From contig CAZOEL010000029.1 in the NCBI GenBank assembly GCA_964578835.1, positions 5,881 to 69,880 on the forward strand: 64,000 bases of DNA, read 5' to 3'. Positions within the stretch are counted from its first letter, which is position 1, and each line of letters opens with the position of its first letter. This DNA comes from CAZOEL01 sp964578835. Lineage in GTDB: Bacteria > Desulfobacterota > Syntrophobacteria > Syntrophobacterales > Syntrophobacteraceae. The notes below the pieces were generated by a model, which did no database searches, was not told the DNA's origin, and worked only from the letters and a program-made list of their open reading frames with translations. Shown one piece after another: positions 52,193 to 61,323 of this stretch. Position numbers and translations under genes: made by a program.

Positions 52193-53635
52193 ATGGATTT
52201 CAACTCAATTCAGTATGGATTTTTTCTACCGCTGGTTTTTGTTCTTTACTGGGCGGCTGCAAACAGAAACCTCAAGCTCCAGAATCTCCTCCTTCTCGCC
52301 TCCAGCTATTTCTTCTATGCTTGCTGGGATTACAGGTTTCTCGCCTTGTTGCTGTTTTCCTCTTTTCTTTGCTTTTATGCGGGTCTTCGAATCTATGATG
52401 CAGAAGACCCCGGCGGAAGAAAATTCTGGCTTCGGATCAGCATCCTCGTCAGCATCGGGCTCCTGGGAGTCTTTAAATATTTCAACTTCTTTCTAGCTTC
52501 CTTCTCCGATTTTCTTCGTCTTATTGGATTCGAGGCAAATCCATGGTCCATCCAACTGGTGCTGCCCGTCGGCATATCTTTTTACACCTTCCATGGCTTA
52601 TCGTACGTTATCGATGTGTATAACGGCAGAATAAAACCTTCGAGGGATTTCATAGAGTATGCGCTCTTCGTGAGCTTCTTTCCTCTGCTGGTCGCAGGTC
52701 CCATAGAGAGAGCAACGCACCTCCTGCCTCAGCTCCAGAAAGAGAGGCGGTTCGACTATTCAAAAGCTGTCGACGGTTTGCGGCAAATCCTCTGGGGGCT
52801 TTTCAAGAAGGTTGTGATCGCCGACAATTGCGCCGAATACGCCAACAGGATATTCGATCATTCCGCGGATTTTTCCGGCAGCACGCTTGCATTGGGAGCG
52901 GTTTTTTTCTCCTTTCAGATCTACTGCGATTTCTCGGGGTACTCCGATATCGCCATTGGAACCGCCAGACTTCTCGGAATAGAATTGCTGAGAAACTTTG
53001 CGTTCCCCTATTTTTCCAGAGACATTGCGGAATTCTGGAGAAGATGGCACATATCGCTCACTTCATGGTTTCGGGACTATCTGTATATTCCGCTGGGCGG
53101 AAGCAAAGGCGGACTATGGACGAAGGTGAGAAACACATTCATTATCTTCCTTGTGAGCGGCTTCTGGCACGGCGCCAATTGGACATTTCTAGCCTGGGGA
53201 GCATTGAACGCCATCTACTTTTTGCCTCTGCTTTTGTTGAACAAGAACCGGGAGCATCTTGAGATAGTGGCAAAAGGAAGCTTTTTTCCATCCTGGAAGG
53301 AACTCTTTCAGGTTCTATCCACGTTTGGATTGACGACCTTCGCATGGATTTTTTTCCGCGCCGAAAGTATCCAGCATGCTGTAGCATATATATCAGGCCT
53401 TTTTTCTGCGTCCTTACTGAGCGTCCCCGAACTGCCTGGGCATGCGCCGGCCACGCTTATGCTCAGCGTCTTGTTTTTGGCTGTTGAATGGCTTGGCAGG
53501 GAAGAGCAATACGCCATTGCAGGCCTGGCCGTGAAGTGGCCCAGACCTTTGCGATGGGCATTCTACTATACGGTTATTGTGGCGATTGCCGCTCTAGCGG
53601 GCAATGAACAGCAATTTATCTATTTCCAGTTCTAA
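52193..53635 (+). CDS. MBOAT O-acyltransferase (AlgI/DltB-like)
   Basis: Membrane-bound O-acyltransferase of 480 residues with about eleven membrane segments. Family features are FFPLLVAGPIERATHLLPQL (near 163), FCDFSGYSDIAIG-like YCDFSGYSDIAIG, EFWRRWHISLTSWFRDYLYIPLGG, and the catalytic His in SGFWHGANW. AlgI-type enzymes pass acetyl groups across the membrane to a periplasmic transferase that acetylates a polysaccharide; the next gene encodes such a partner. The ATG is preceded by a purine-rich AGGAGACGACAAACTG leader. It starts a plus-strand unit of at least two genes. Confidence 0.92.
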   Translation: MDFNSIQYGFFLPLVFVLYWAAANRNLKLQNLLLLASSYFFYACWDYRFLALLLFSSFLCFYAGLRIYDAEDPGGRKFWLRISILVSIGLLGVFKYFNFFLASFSDFLRLIGFEANPWSIQLVLPVGISFYTFHGLSYVIDVYNGRIKPSRDFIEYALFVSFFPLLVAGPIERATHLLPQLQKERRFDYSKAVDGLRQILWGLFKKVVIADNCAEYANRIFDHSADFSGSTLALGAVFFSFQIYCDFSGYSDIAIGTARLLGIELLRNFAFPYFSRDIAEFWRRWHISLTSWFRDYLYIPLGGSKGGLWTKVRNTFIIFLVSGFWHGANWTFLAWGALNAIYFLPLLLLNKNREHLEIVAKGSFFPSWKELFQVLSTFGLTTFAWIFFRAESIQHAVAYISGLFSASLLSVPELPGHAPATLMLSVLFLAVEWLGREEQYAIAGLAVKWPRPLRWAFYYTVIVAIAALAGNEQQFIYFQF

Positions 53636-53657
53636 CGGCTTGACCAGAAGCATAATC

Positions 53658-54713
53658 ATGAAGCCTTTCATCAGGGATTTTTTACTTTTTTTCGCAGTTG
53701 CTTTCGCCCTCAATGCTTTTCTGAACTCGATTTACGAACGTAACTTCAATGATGTCTATAACTTGAAGGTAAATTACCTGAAAGAGAACAAGGCCAACGG
53801 GTATGACGTATTGTTTTGGGGCTCCAGCCGGATCTATCGCCACATCAAGCCCGATCTTTTCGACTCGATATGCTCCAAGCGCCAACCAGTCCGTAGCTTC
53901 AATCTTGGCTGTCCAGGCGCTCTTCCGCCCGAGACCTATTTTTTGTATGAAGCATTCCTGAAAGAGTCGGGCGCCTCAGCCGCCAAGAATAATATTTGCT
54001 ACGTGCTGCTCGAGATTCATCCTTACAGCGAAATAGCCGGCGTGAATCAGTTTGCCAAACAAAGCTATTATTGGCTCAACTTCAAAGCGTTTCGGACAGT
54101 GGTCTGGCATCAGCTCCATGAAAGCGCTTCCTTCCATAAGAAGTGCTCGAATATCTCACGCTCCGCACTTTGCTACCTGCTGAACACATTTGGCGTGAAT
54201 TACCTTCCAAATCTATTGAAGGAAGACGACTCGCGTTTCCTGCAAACGGGGCAGGCCGGCTACTACTCTTTGGAGCAGGAGGAAAGAGCGCACAAGGGAG
54301 CGGACAATCGCCTGACCAGAAGAAGGGTGGACTTCCAGAAGGATGCGAGCAAATTAAGCAAGAGAAGGGAATCCGCCTCGAGAGCTTTCTCCAAGGCCAC
54401 CTTCCCTCCGAAAGAGCATTATCTCATTCACCTTCGTCATTTGGAATCCCTCATGAAGCGCTCGGAAGAAGAAGGAATTCGCCTGATTTTCATCATACCT
54501 CCCAGATGTTCGGAAAAGGAATATGAGGAGCTTTTGTTCATCAAGAGCGCATTGTCGCAAGAGCGCATCATTGAGGTCGCCGACCCGTCCAGATTTCCTG
54601 AGCTCTGGGATGCGGAGGGCTCCTTCGACATCGGCCATTTCAACGAAAAGGCGGCTGCGCGATATACCGAGGTGCTGGCTTCCGAATTCCTGTCGCTGCC
54701 TCAGGCGAAATAG
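53658..54713 (+). CDS. SGNH hydrolase-like O-acetyltransferase partner
   Basis: A 351-residue protein with one N-terminal membrane segment (FLLFFAVAFALNAFL, about 8-22) and a periplasmic SGNH-like domain. Block I is FWGSSRIYRH (nucleophile Ser), and the C-terminal block is DIGHFNEKAAARY, with the catalytic Asp-x-x-His. Such proteins (AlgJ/AlgX, PatB and similar) receive acetyl groups from the MBOAT partner and place them on the glycan. The gene starts 22 bases after the MBOAT gene; an in-frame ATG at 53604 overlaps it and lacks a ribosome site. Confidence 0.82.
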   Translation: MKPFIRDFLLFFAVAFALNAFLNSIYERNFNDVYNLKVNYLKENKANGYDVLFWGSSRIYRHIKPDLFDSICSKRQPVRSFNLGCPGALPPETYFLYEAFLKESGASAAKNNICYVLLEIHPYSEIAGVNQFAKQSYYWLNFKAFRTVVWHQLHESASFHKKCSNISRSALCYLLNTFGVNYLPNLLKEDDSRFLQTGQAGYYSLEQEERAHKGADNRLTRRRVDFQKDASKLSKRRESASRAFSKATFPPKEHYLIHLRHLESLMKRSEEEGIRLIFIIPPRCSEKEYEELLFIKSALSQERIIEVADPSRFPELWDAEGSFDIGHFNEKAAARYTEVLASEFLSLPQAK

Positions 54714-54808
54714 CGCCGCAACAGGCCCGGAAGATATGGTTGACCGCCCAGCCCCGTGGGTAGTAATGTTGTGAGCGGATTTCAGCATCTCATTTTCTGG
54801 AGGCAAGC

Positions 54809-55669
54809 TTGTTACACATTCTCACAGTTCACTGGAATGACGATCGATGGGTGGACATTCAGCTCAGGTATCTGTATGCAAATATCAAAACGCCATTCAA
54901 GGCGTACGCCTTCCTCAACGGATTGCAGGAAGACCATCGGTCAAAATTTTTCTATTCCTCATCCGAGCTCATCAAATCGCATCCAATAAAGCTCAATTTA
55001 CTGGCCGACATGGCGACGCTTCATTCAAACGACCCCGATGATCTGCTGATGTTCATCGATGGAGACGCATTTCCGATTGGAGATATTCTCTCCTTCGGAG
55101 TCGAAAAGCTGGCCGATTATCCTCTCATTGCCATTCAGCGTCGAGAACACTTGGGAGATATACAGCCGCATCCTTGCTTCTGCCTCACAACCATTGGATT
55201 TTGGAACGACATCGATGGCGATTGGAAAGAAGGCTACACATGGGTGAATGAAACCGGCGCACCCGTCACCGATGTGGGAGGAAATCTGCTCAAGATTTTG
55301 CTCGAAAATGATATCGAGTGGCATCCCATGTTGAGAAGCAACCGTCGGAATCTGCACCCGATCTGGTTTGGTCTGTACGAGGACCTGATCTATCATCACG
55401 GAGCGGGCTTCAGAACGCCTTTTTCAAGGCACGACGAATCACAGCTCGGCGGATTCAGATCGGTTTATTACAAGCTCTTCAACAATACGCCCCGGCTGAT
55501 TCGAAAGCTCATACCAGAAAAGCACAGGCCGCTTGCCAAGGTCGCCAACGAAAACAGGATGTTGATCGATCAGGTCTATGAATCCATTCAGGAAGACCCG
55601 TCTTTTTACCTTTATTTTCAACAAAGCGAGGAATCCCGAGTTCCAAACGACTCCGATTTTGAGTCCTGA
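54809..55669 (+). CDS. Putative GT-A glycosyltransferase
   Basis: A 286-residue soluble protein. A DGDAF motif (about 83-87), preceded by a hydrophobic strand LLMFI, resembles the metal-binding DXD of GT-A glycosyltransferases. The order of strands and the LTVHWNDDRW start fit that fold, but I cannot name a family. The start is TTG at 54809 with GGAGG 6 bases upstream. It follows the SGNH gene by 95 bases on the same strand, and converges on the sulfotransferase-like gene with only five bases between them. Confidence 0.6.
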   Translation: MLHILTVHWNDDRWVDIQLRYLYANIKTPFKAYAFLNGLQEDHRSKFFYSSSELIKSHPIKLNLLADMATLHSNDPDDLLMFIDGDAFPIGDILSFGVEKLADYPLIAIQRREHLGDIQPHPCFCLTTIGFWNDIDGDWKEGYTWVNETGAPVTDVGGNLLKILLENDIEWHPMLRSNRRNLHPIWFGLYEDLIYHHGAGFRTPFSRHDESQLGGFRSVYYKLFNNTPRLIRKLIPEKHRPLAKVANENRMLIDQVYESIQEDPSFYLYFQQSEESRVPNDSDFES

Positions 55670-55674
55670 CGGGC

Positions 55675-56313
55675 TCAACGGTTTTTGCTGAAGCTATGGA
55701 CCAGTTCCGGATGAGCCGTCTTCTCAAAAACCGCTTGAAACCGGTCGAATTCAATGTCTCCCAGTATCGGCTTCAGTTTCTCGAACAAATAGGAAGCATC
55801 CTCAACAAGCCTCGGGAAATGGAGGAAAGTTACCGGAACCGTTGTATTCGAAAAGGCCAGAAGCAGCCCGTATATGCGGTTCAGCAAAATCAGCTCCTGT
55901 TCTCCTCTTTTCTTCGTTCCGGCCAGCCCTCCGCGCACCTTCGGCTTCTTCTTTCTCATCATTCTGATTCTTTTTAGTAAAGACCACTCGGAAGCCGCGC
56001 TTTCCTGCACAAACCGTCTGCTTTCCGCAGCCGCGTACAGATCCCTCATTGGAACAAAGACATGCTCGATGACAATATCTTCTCTCTTCAGCACTTCTTC
56101 TGCATAATCGCAAAATTCAGGGTTTTTGACTACGTAAGGACTGCCTTCCTTTCTTATGTCATGCTCCAGACCGGCTCGAGCAATCTTGTTTTTCTGGAAA
56201 GTCAAATCTTCAAGGCTATATCCCGTATCAAGTCCCAGGTGGGTCAGAAGCTCGACCAGGAAAGTCGTGCCGGCTCTCCCAGTGCCTGAAATCACTACAT
56301 GGTTTCGCGCCAT
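55675..56313 (-). CDS. P-loop sulfotransferase-like protein
   Basis: A 212-residue protein with an N-terminal P-loop, VISGTGRAGTTFLVELLTHLG (about 6-26), of the form that binds the 5-prime phosphate in PAPS-dependent sulfotransferases, and KNPEFCDYAEEVLKRE followed by VFVPMRDLYAAAESR, resembling the 3-prime phosphate loop with conserved Arg. It could sulfate a glycan; a nucleotide-kinase-like role cannot be excluded. The ATG at 56313 is chosen because the fold starts there and AAGGGAA precedes it; the open frame continues upstream over the neighbouring gene. Confidence 0.7.
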   Translation of the reverse strand: MARNHVVISGTGRAGTTFLVELLTHLGLDTGYSLEDLTFQKNKIARAGLEHDIRKEGSPYVVKNPEFCDYAEEVLKREDIVIEHVFVPMRDLYAAAESRRFVQESAASEWSLLKRIRMMRKKKPKVRGGLAGTKKRGEQELILLNRIYGLLLAFSNTTVPVTFLHFPRLVEDASYLFEKLKPILGDIEFDRFQAVFEKTAHPELVHSFSKNR

Positions 56314-56365
56314 ATATTCCCTTTTAGCTGTAAAGATCGTTACGCCGAAAAGCGGCATCCGCTGA

Positions 56366-58291
56366 TCACTCTTCCTCCGCCTTTCTCCTGGCTTTGTTTC
56401 GGAGTCTCTGCAGAGATTTTCGATGGACCGCGCGCGCAAGGGCTCTTGCTTCGAGCTTGCCAAAACGCCCATATGATTCGCAATAGGCGCTGAAAAAGCG
56501 CAGCCGGTCCTGAAGAGTCGCGAAAGCCGGATTCAGGAGGTTCATTTGAACGAGGTTCTTCTCGACCAACCGCAGTGGAACCTCATGAAACTGCCGGTTT
56601 CTTTCGTTGTCAATGAAGTGGAAAATGGGACCGTCATTTTTGTTTTCGACAAGCACGTTGTTCGGGCGCAAGTCTCCATGGACGATGCCCGTACGGTGCA
56701 TTCGGCCTATTTCCCGTCCCAACTTCGCCAAAAGATCGCGTTTGGCGGCAAGCTCGTTGCGAGTCAGCGGCGTCTTGAAATTAGAATCCATGAAATAGCT
56801 AAGTCCGGTTGCATCCGCGCCTTCGGTCAACATGAGCTCGCGCCTGCCGCATGCGCCCCAGCAGAGGATTTCGGGAGAATGAAAGCCCTTCTTCCTGAGC
56901 AGCTCGCCATTCGATTTCGCTCTTTGGAGCCGGCTCCCGTTGAAGAAGGCCTTAAGCCGCTCGAAGCGGGATCTCGGCAAAAATTCTTTGTAATAGACTT
57001 TCCGCGGCGCACAGCTCTTTGCCACAACGCTGTAAGCAGAGCTGCTCACCCATTCCCATCCGGGCGGCAATTCGCGGGCGAGCAATAATCGCACGGCCGA
57101 TACATACGCATGGCCAAAAGGACCACAGAGCGAAATCCCCGACGATCTATCGCTCGAAGCGGATTGCTTTGCGCAGAGCACAGCTTCGAACACGCTGATA
57201 GTTTCCGCCGCGTTTCTTTCCAGAGTCAGCTCGGAGGCGGCTTCAACCGCTCTTTTCCGCATTGAGTCCGTTGCATCCGGCGCAAAGCATCTCTCTATGG
57301 CTTCCGCAAGCGCAGGCGCATCATCCCATTTCTCCAAAACGACTCCGCAGCCTTTTTCTTCGACTATTTCGCTCGCTCCGTTGCTCTTTGTCGTAATTAC
57401 GGGAAGCCCGCACGCCATCGCCTCGAGGCATACGTTGGCGGCGGGATCGTACTGGGTTGGAAGGACAAACACGTCGGCCGCCCCATAGTAGCGCTCCACA
57501 TCGCGAACGGCCCCGGTAAAATGCACCCTCGAGGAAATTCCGAGTTTTTGCGCCTTCTTGTTGTACAAGCCGATCTTGCCTCTTCCAACGACAATAAGCT
57601 CGCAGTCTTCACGTTCCGCCATCGCCGTGAATATCGTATCGAGCCCTTTGCGCTTCCAGTTCGAAGATACGAATAGAAGCGTCTTCTGCGATTCGGCAAC
57701 GCCAAGCTCAGAGCGCACCGCCGGACGATGCCGACCGCGGGCCTCGGCATTGAAGACAGCGTGGTCCACCCCATTATAGATGACATGGATATCGTCCGGG
57801 CTCACGCCGTAAAAATCGGAAAGCTGTTTCTTGCAAAGCTTCGAGTTCGCAACGATGCGGATGTAATTCTGCGGCTTATAGATCTGCCGTTCCAAATACA
57901 AGTTAGCGATATGAACCGGGTGAATGAGGCGCTGGAGCCATCTCAAAGGAAGGGAAGGATACTTCAGCTCCATCCAGTAACGATAGATGCCGCCCCCCAT
58001 GCGATGAACATCCTGGGGAAAGATCTGCGTAAGGCCGTAGAGAATGTCGAAGTTCTCCTTCTCCGCAATTTTCCTGCAGCCATGCGAAAAGGAGAGCACC
58101 CGCGCCCAGGCAGGCTTTCTCACAACCGGAACTTTGTAGTAGCTCACGCCTTCGATTTCGGCATCCCAGGAAGCGGCGATTATCGCAACATCATGACCCG
58201 CTTCCAATAAGGCCCTGGCGAGATTGGTGGAGAAGCGCTCCACCCCGCCATGCGTCGGGGAGGAATGTTTGGCGGCAAGGGCTACTCGCAT
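56366..58291 (-). CDS. Fused GT4 glycosyltransferase and WaaP-like kinase
   Basis: A 641-residue fusion. Residues 1 to about 370 form a GT4 enzyme resembling WaaG/RfaG: SPTHGGVERFSTNLARAL, FVSSNWKRKGLDTIF, DVFVLPTQYDPAANVCLEAMACGLPV. Residues about 385-641 form a protein-kinase-like lipopolysaccharide kinase: VYYKEFLPRSRFERLKAFF (ATP-site Lys region), GIVHGDLRPNNVLV (catalytic loop, Asp540) and FHFIDNER (metal-binding Asp). It would add a hexose and a phosphate to the lipopolysaccharide core. In Pseudomonas and enterobacteria these are separate proteins. GGGAG lies 8 bases before the ATG, which overlaps the end of the upstream GT4 gene by 10 bases. Confidence 0.88.
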   Translation of the reverse strand: MRVALAAKHSSPTHGGVERFSTNLARALLEAGHDVAIIAASWDAEIEGVSYYKVPVVRKPAWARVLSFSHGCRKIAEKENFDILYGLTQIFPQDVHRMGGGIYRYWMELKYPSLPLRWLQRLIHPVHIANLYLERQIYKPQNYIRIVANSKLCKKQLSDFYGVSPDDIHVIYNGVDHAVFNAEARGRHRPAVRSELGVAESQKTLLFVSSNWKRKGLDTIFTAMAEREDCELIVVGRGKIGLYNKKAQKLGISSRVHFTGAVRDVERYYGAADVFVLPTQYDPAANVCLEAMACGLPVITTKSNGASEIVEEKGCGVVLEKWDDAPALAEAIERCFAPDATDSMRKRAVEAASELTLERNAAETISVFEAVLCAKQSASSDRSSGISLCGPFGHAYVSAVRLLLARELPPGWEWVSSSAYSVVAKSCAPRKVYYKEFLPRSRFERLKAFFNGSRLQRAKSNGELLRKKGFHSPEILCWGACGRRELMLTEGADATGLSYFMDSNFKTPLTRNELAAKRDLLAKLGREIGRMHRTGIVHGDLRPNNVLVENKNDGPIFHFIDNERNRQFHEVPLRLVEKNLVQMNLLNPAFATLQDRLRFFSAYCESYGRFGKLEARALARAVHRKSLQRLRNKARRKAEEE

Positions 58292-59472
58292 CGGTCCGCT
58301 CCCGAAAGTGATGCGAAGCATCGCTCGAGCCTGCAAGCGCGATGCTCCCAGGAGAGCTCCCGAACGCCCCGCCCTCCGGCGCTCGCAATCTTCACGGCCA
58401 ATGAAGAATCGTTGAGAACCTTCAGGACGGACTCGGCCAGAGAAGCGACATTGCCCGCCTCAAAAAGAAGCCCGTTGACGCCGTCTTCAATCTCTTCTCG
58501 GATGGAAGGCAGGTCGGAGGCGACCACCGGTTTCCCCATAGCCAGATACTCATAGATTTTTGTGTGGGCGACGTAAGGCATTTTTTTCTGAGCCAGGGAA
58601 GGGGCGACGAGAATATGGAAGTCGGCCGCTTTGGAAAACACCTCAGCCGGAGGGAGGAATCCATGGAAGGTGACTCGGTGCGCGAGCCCAAGGCTTTTGG
58701 CGATATTGCTCAAATCTTTTATATGCTCATCCCTGCCTCCGATGACATCGAGACAACTCCATTCGGGAAGCAAAGACATGGCCTGGAGGATCAGCTCGAC
58801 GCCCTGCAAAGGATAAAGTTGTCCGATGTACCCGATTCTCCAGGGCTCGCCCGGCCTCGGAGGCTCAAAGCTGCGAACGCTTTCGGGAAAATCGGAGGCC
58901 AACGGCACGCGGTGGATGGGCGAGACAGGCGAATAGAGGCGTTTTATGACATCCTGAAGACTTTGAGTCGTTGTGATCAGCGCATCACAACCCGAAAACA
59001 CCTCCATCTCGACGGGATCGGGCCTTTCGTAGCCGGGCGCCAAAAGTCCGTGGATTTCATAGACAAAGGGGACCCCAAGAAGAGGCTTTTTCTTGAGCAA
59101 AAAACGAGCGAGCTTGATCTCCGTCAAGTAGACGACATCAACGGCGCGCTCGTTTTGCATTCTTCGGATAGCCCTCCCACAAAAGAAGTTGAAGACCGCG
59201 TGCCAAGACAGCTTGAAAGCGCCTTGGCTGCGAAGGATGGGAAGCTGAACGAGATGCAGATTCTCGAGGGGAGAGAGCCCGTAGTAGCGCAGAATCTCCT
59301 CTTCTCCGCCTCCGGTCCTGCCCATGAGAAGATGGACTTCATGCCCTCTCGAGGCCAAAGCATGGCAGGTCTTCATAACCAGAGCGTCATGGGCCCTGCG
59401 CAACATGAATTTTTGATTGTGAGGGTAAATAATCCTCAGTTTCTTGGCATCATCCGCAAGAGCGTTTGTCAA
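58282..59472 (-). CDS. GT4-family glycosyltransferase
   Basis: GT-B glycosyltransferase of 396 residues with LRRAHDALVMKTCHALASRGHEV at the start, IGYIGQLYPLQGVELILQAM in the hinge region and the donor site SLAQKKMPYVAHTKIYEYLAMGKPVVASD. The K-x-Y-E-Y-L-A pattern is typical of the branch. The start codon seems to be TTG at 59472, with only a weak ribosome site. It precedes the GT4-kinase fusion with a 10-base overlap, so both are likely coupled parts of a core-oligosaccharide operon. Confidence 0.88.
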   Translation of the reverse strand: MTNALADDAKKLRIIYPHNQKFMLRRAHDALVMKTCHALASRGHEVHLLMGRTGGGEEEILRYYGLSPLENLHLVQLPILRSQGAFKLSWHAVFNFFCGRAIRRMQNERAVDVVYLTEIKLARFLLKKKPLLGVPFVYEIHGLLAPGYERPDPVEMEVFSGCDALITTTQSLQDVIKRLYSPVSPIHRVPLASDFPESVRSFEPPRPGEPWRIGYIGQLYPLQGVELILQAMSLLPEWSCLDVIGGRDEHIKDLSNIAKSLGLAHRVTFHGFLPPAEVFSKAADFHILVAPSLAQKKMPYVAHTKIYEYLAMGKPVVASDLPSIREEIEDGVNGLLFEAGNVASLAESVLKVLNDSSLAVKIASAGGRGVRELSWEHRACRLERCFASLSGADRCE

Positions 59473-59488
59473 ATTGAATCTCAGCCTT

Positions 59489-60460
59489 TCATTTCTTTCT
59501 GACCGGCAGCGCCTGCCGCCCTTGGCTCAGGCCTCCATCGTCCGGACATCCCGCCAGATGCCAGAGCAGCACTTTCCAGTAGACCGCCAGCTTACGGCGC
59601 ATCTTCGGGCGCAGAAAACCGGTAAATAGATTGGCGAGCAGGGAGGAAAGCAAGCTGATCGACAATCTGAACATGAGGCCGACGCCCAACGCTATCCGCG
59701 AGCCGACTCCGAAGTGCTTTCTGAAGTAGGCGTACCGGGATCTCCAATATTCTATCCGCGCCCGGACATTGACCTTTCCGGCGCTTTTGCCTTGCAGGTG
59801 ATAAATGGCGTAGCGCGGGTCGTGGACGACTTTCCATCCGGCTTGATGCATCCGGAGACACCAGTCGGTTTCTTCGAGGAAGAAGAAATAATCTTCGTCA
59901 AGGAGCCCCACCTCTTCCGCCGCCTCCCGCCTTACCAGCATGCAGGCGCCAATGACCGACTGAACTTGAAGAGGCGTCGACGCAAGTCGCTCTTTTCCGG
60001 GAAATGCGGAAGGAAACAGCAGCCGTAAGAGACTCTTGTTGCTCAACTCGGAGAGCAGCGAAGGATAATTGCTGATAGAATTCTGCAGAGAGCCGTCTTC
60101 ATTCAAAAGCTGGAGTCCTGCAATCCCGATTGAGGAATCGCCCTCCATGGTCTCGATCAACCCTTCGATGGCCCCTGCCCTTACGATCGTATCCGAGTTG
60201 AGCAGAAGAAAAAAACGCCCGGCAGCCCGTTTCATAGCCAAATTATTGGCTCTTGCAAACCCGAGGTTTTCCCCGTTTTCAATGAGGACTACCTCGGGAA
60301 ATTCCGTCCGCGTCATTTCAATGCTCCCGTCGTTCGAGCCGTTGTCCACGACAAACACCTCGACGGAGAGCGCCTCGAGATGCTCGCGAAGGGAGATGAG
60401 GCAGTTCCTTAGGAGCTCCCTGGTGTTCCAGTTCACGATGATAACGGACAGATCGATCAT
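59489..60460 (-). CDS. GT2-family glycosyltransferase (rhamnosyltransferase-like)
   Basis: A 323-residue inverting GT-A enzyme of the WbbL/rhamnosyltransferase-like group. Motifs are SVIIVNWNTRELL (5-17), VFVVDNGSNDGS, NLGFARANNLA, LLLNSDTIV (metal-site region) and FLEETDWCLRMHQAGW. A hydrophobic stretch near residues 255-285 and a basic tail suggest membrane association. With dTDP-rhamnose genes in the locus, rhamnose is a possible donor. The ATG overlaps the stop of the upstream kinase gene (ATGA). Confidence 0.9.
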   Translation of the reverse strand: MIDLSVIIVNWNTRELLRNCLISLREHLEALSVEVFVVDNGSNDGSIEMTRTEFPEVVLIENGENLGFARANNLAMKRAAGRFFLLLNSDTIVRAGAIEGLIETMEGDSSIGIAGLQLLNEDGSLQNSISNYPSLLSELSNKSLLRLLFPSAFPGKERLASTPLQVQSVIGACMLVRREAAEEVGLLDEDYFFFLEETDWCLRMHQAGWKVVHDPRYAIYHLQGKSAGKVNVRARIEYWRSRYAYFRKHFGVGSRIALGVGLMFRLSISLLSSLLANLFTGFLRPKMRRKLAVYWKVLLWHLAGCPDDGGLSQGRQALPVRKK

Positions 60461-61203
60461 GGGATTTCTTTACGCCGTCGCCTTCTTTCCAGAAGCTTTA
60501 CAGTATGCGCAGCTATGCGGCTCGTCTTCGCCATGATTTCCGCGATCAGCGCCCTTTCTTCCGGCCCCAGCCTCCTCTTGCCGCAATAATCGAGAAAAAA
60601 GCGCATGCAATCAGCCTTTGAAACCGTTCCCGTGAGAGCCGCCGAATAGTTGAGCTGCGCAAGGTCTTTTATCATATATCGCCGTGAAGGCTTCTTTTTG
60701 GAAATGATTCGCTGCAGGTCTATGAGATAGAGAGTCTCGTCGCCTCCGAGAAAAAAATGCCCCAGGTAGAAATCTTGATGATAGACGTTGGCTCGATGCA
60801 GCTTCTTGGCGATGTTCGCCACTTCGTGGATGAGGCGCCGTTTCCTGTGAAGCGACAAGCCCGAATTCACGCCTTTGTACTCGCTTGCAATGACTTCTTC
60901 GAGGGATCTGGCGCCGTAAAGCTCTTCAATGAGGATAAAAGAAGCGAGCTCTCTACCCAGAAAAAGCTTTTCCCCTGTAGCGACAGGAGAAACCGTGGGA
61001 ATTTTGAGACTCCGCACGGTAAGAATGGCGCTCCATTCGTGAATGGCGTTTCGACCAGGAATTCTAAGCTGTGACAATTGCTTGAGCCATTCCCTCCAAT
61101 CGAGCTTGTTCCTTTTCAGATAGAAAGCGCGTCCGCCCATTTCCAGACGGGTGACCGTCCTCCCTCTTTTCCGGCTGACGACGGTCCCTCCCTGGTAGTC
61201 CAT
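60457..61203 (-). CDS. WaaP-like lipopolysaccharide core kinase
   Basis: A 248-residue protein-kinase-fold enzyme of the WaaP/RfaP/InaA family, which phosphorylates heptose or Kdo of the lipopolysaccharide core. RAFYLKRNKLDWREWLKQ carries the ATP-site Lys, NVYHQDFYLGHFFL is the catalytic loop with the family-specific HQDFY-x-x-H motif, and LYLIDLQRI holds the metal-binding Asp. The reading frame continues upstream for about 20 codons with sequence that looks like the WaaP N-terminus (AENGLREFAHFM), but without ATG, GTG or TTG; a CTG at 61242 or ATT at 61263 might be the true start. It overlaps the next gene by four bases. Confidence 0.87.
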   Translation of the reverse strand: MDYQGGTVVSRKRGRTVTRLEMGGRAFYLKRNKLDWREWLKQLSQLRIPGRNAIHEWSAILTVRSLKIPTVSPVATGEKLFLGRELASFILIEELYGARSLEEVIASEYKGVNSGLSLHRKRRLIHEVANIAKKLHRANVYHQDFYLGHFFLGGDETLYLIDLQRIISKKKPSRRYMIKDLAQLNYSAALTGTVSKADCMRFFLDYCGKRRLGPEERALIAEIMAKTSRIAAHTVKLLERRRRRKEIP

Positions 61204-61323
61204 AAAATGAGCGAACTCCCTCAGGCCATTTTCGGCAAGCAGCTGATTCTCTTGCTTAATAATTAAGGTTGCGTCCGTATGTCACCTCTTTTCAAAATCT
61301 AAAAGGCGGAAGTGAAAGACAGG

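Noticed and set aside
51828..52203. Two overlapping minus-strand frames between wzm and the MBOAT gene
   Set aside because: There is no ribosome site and no family. Possibly a decayed remnant, but not supportable as a gene.
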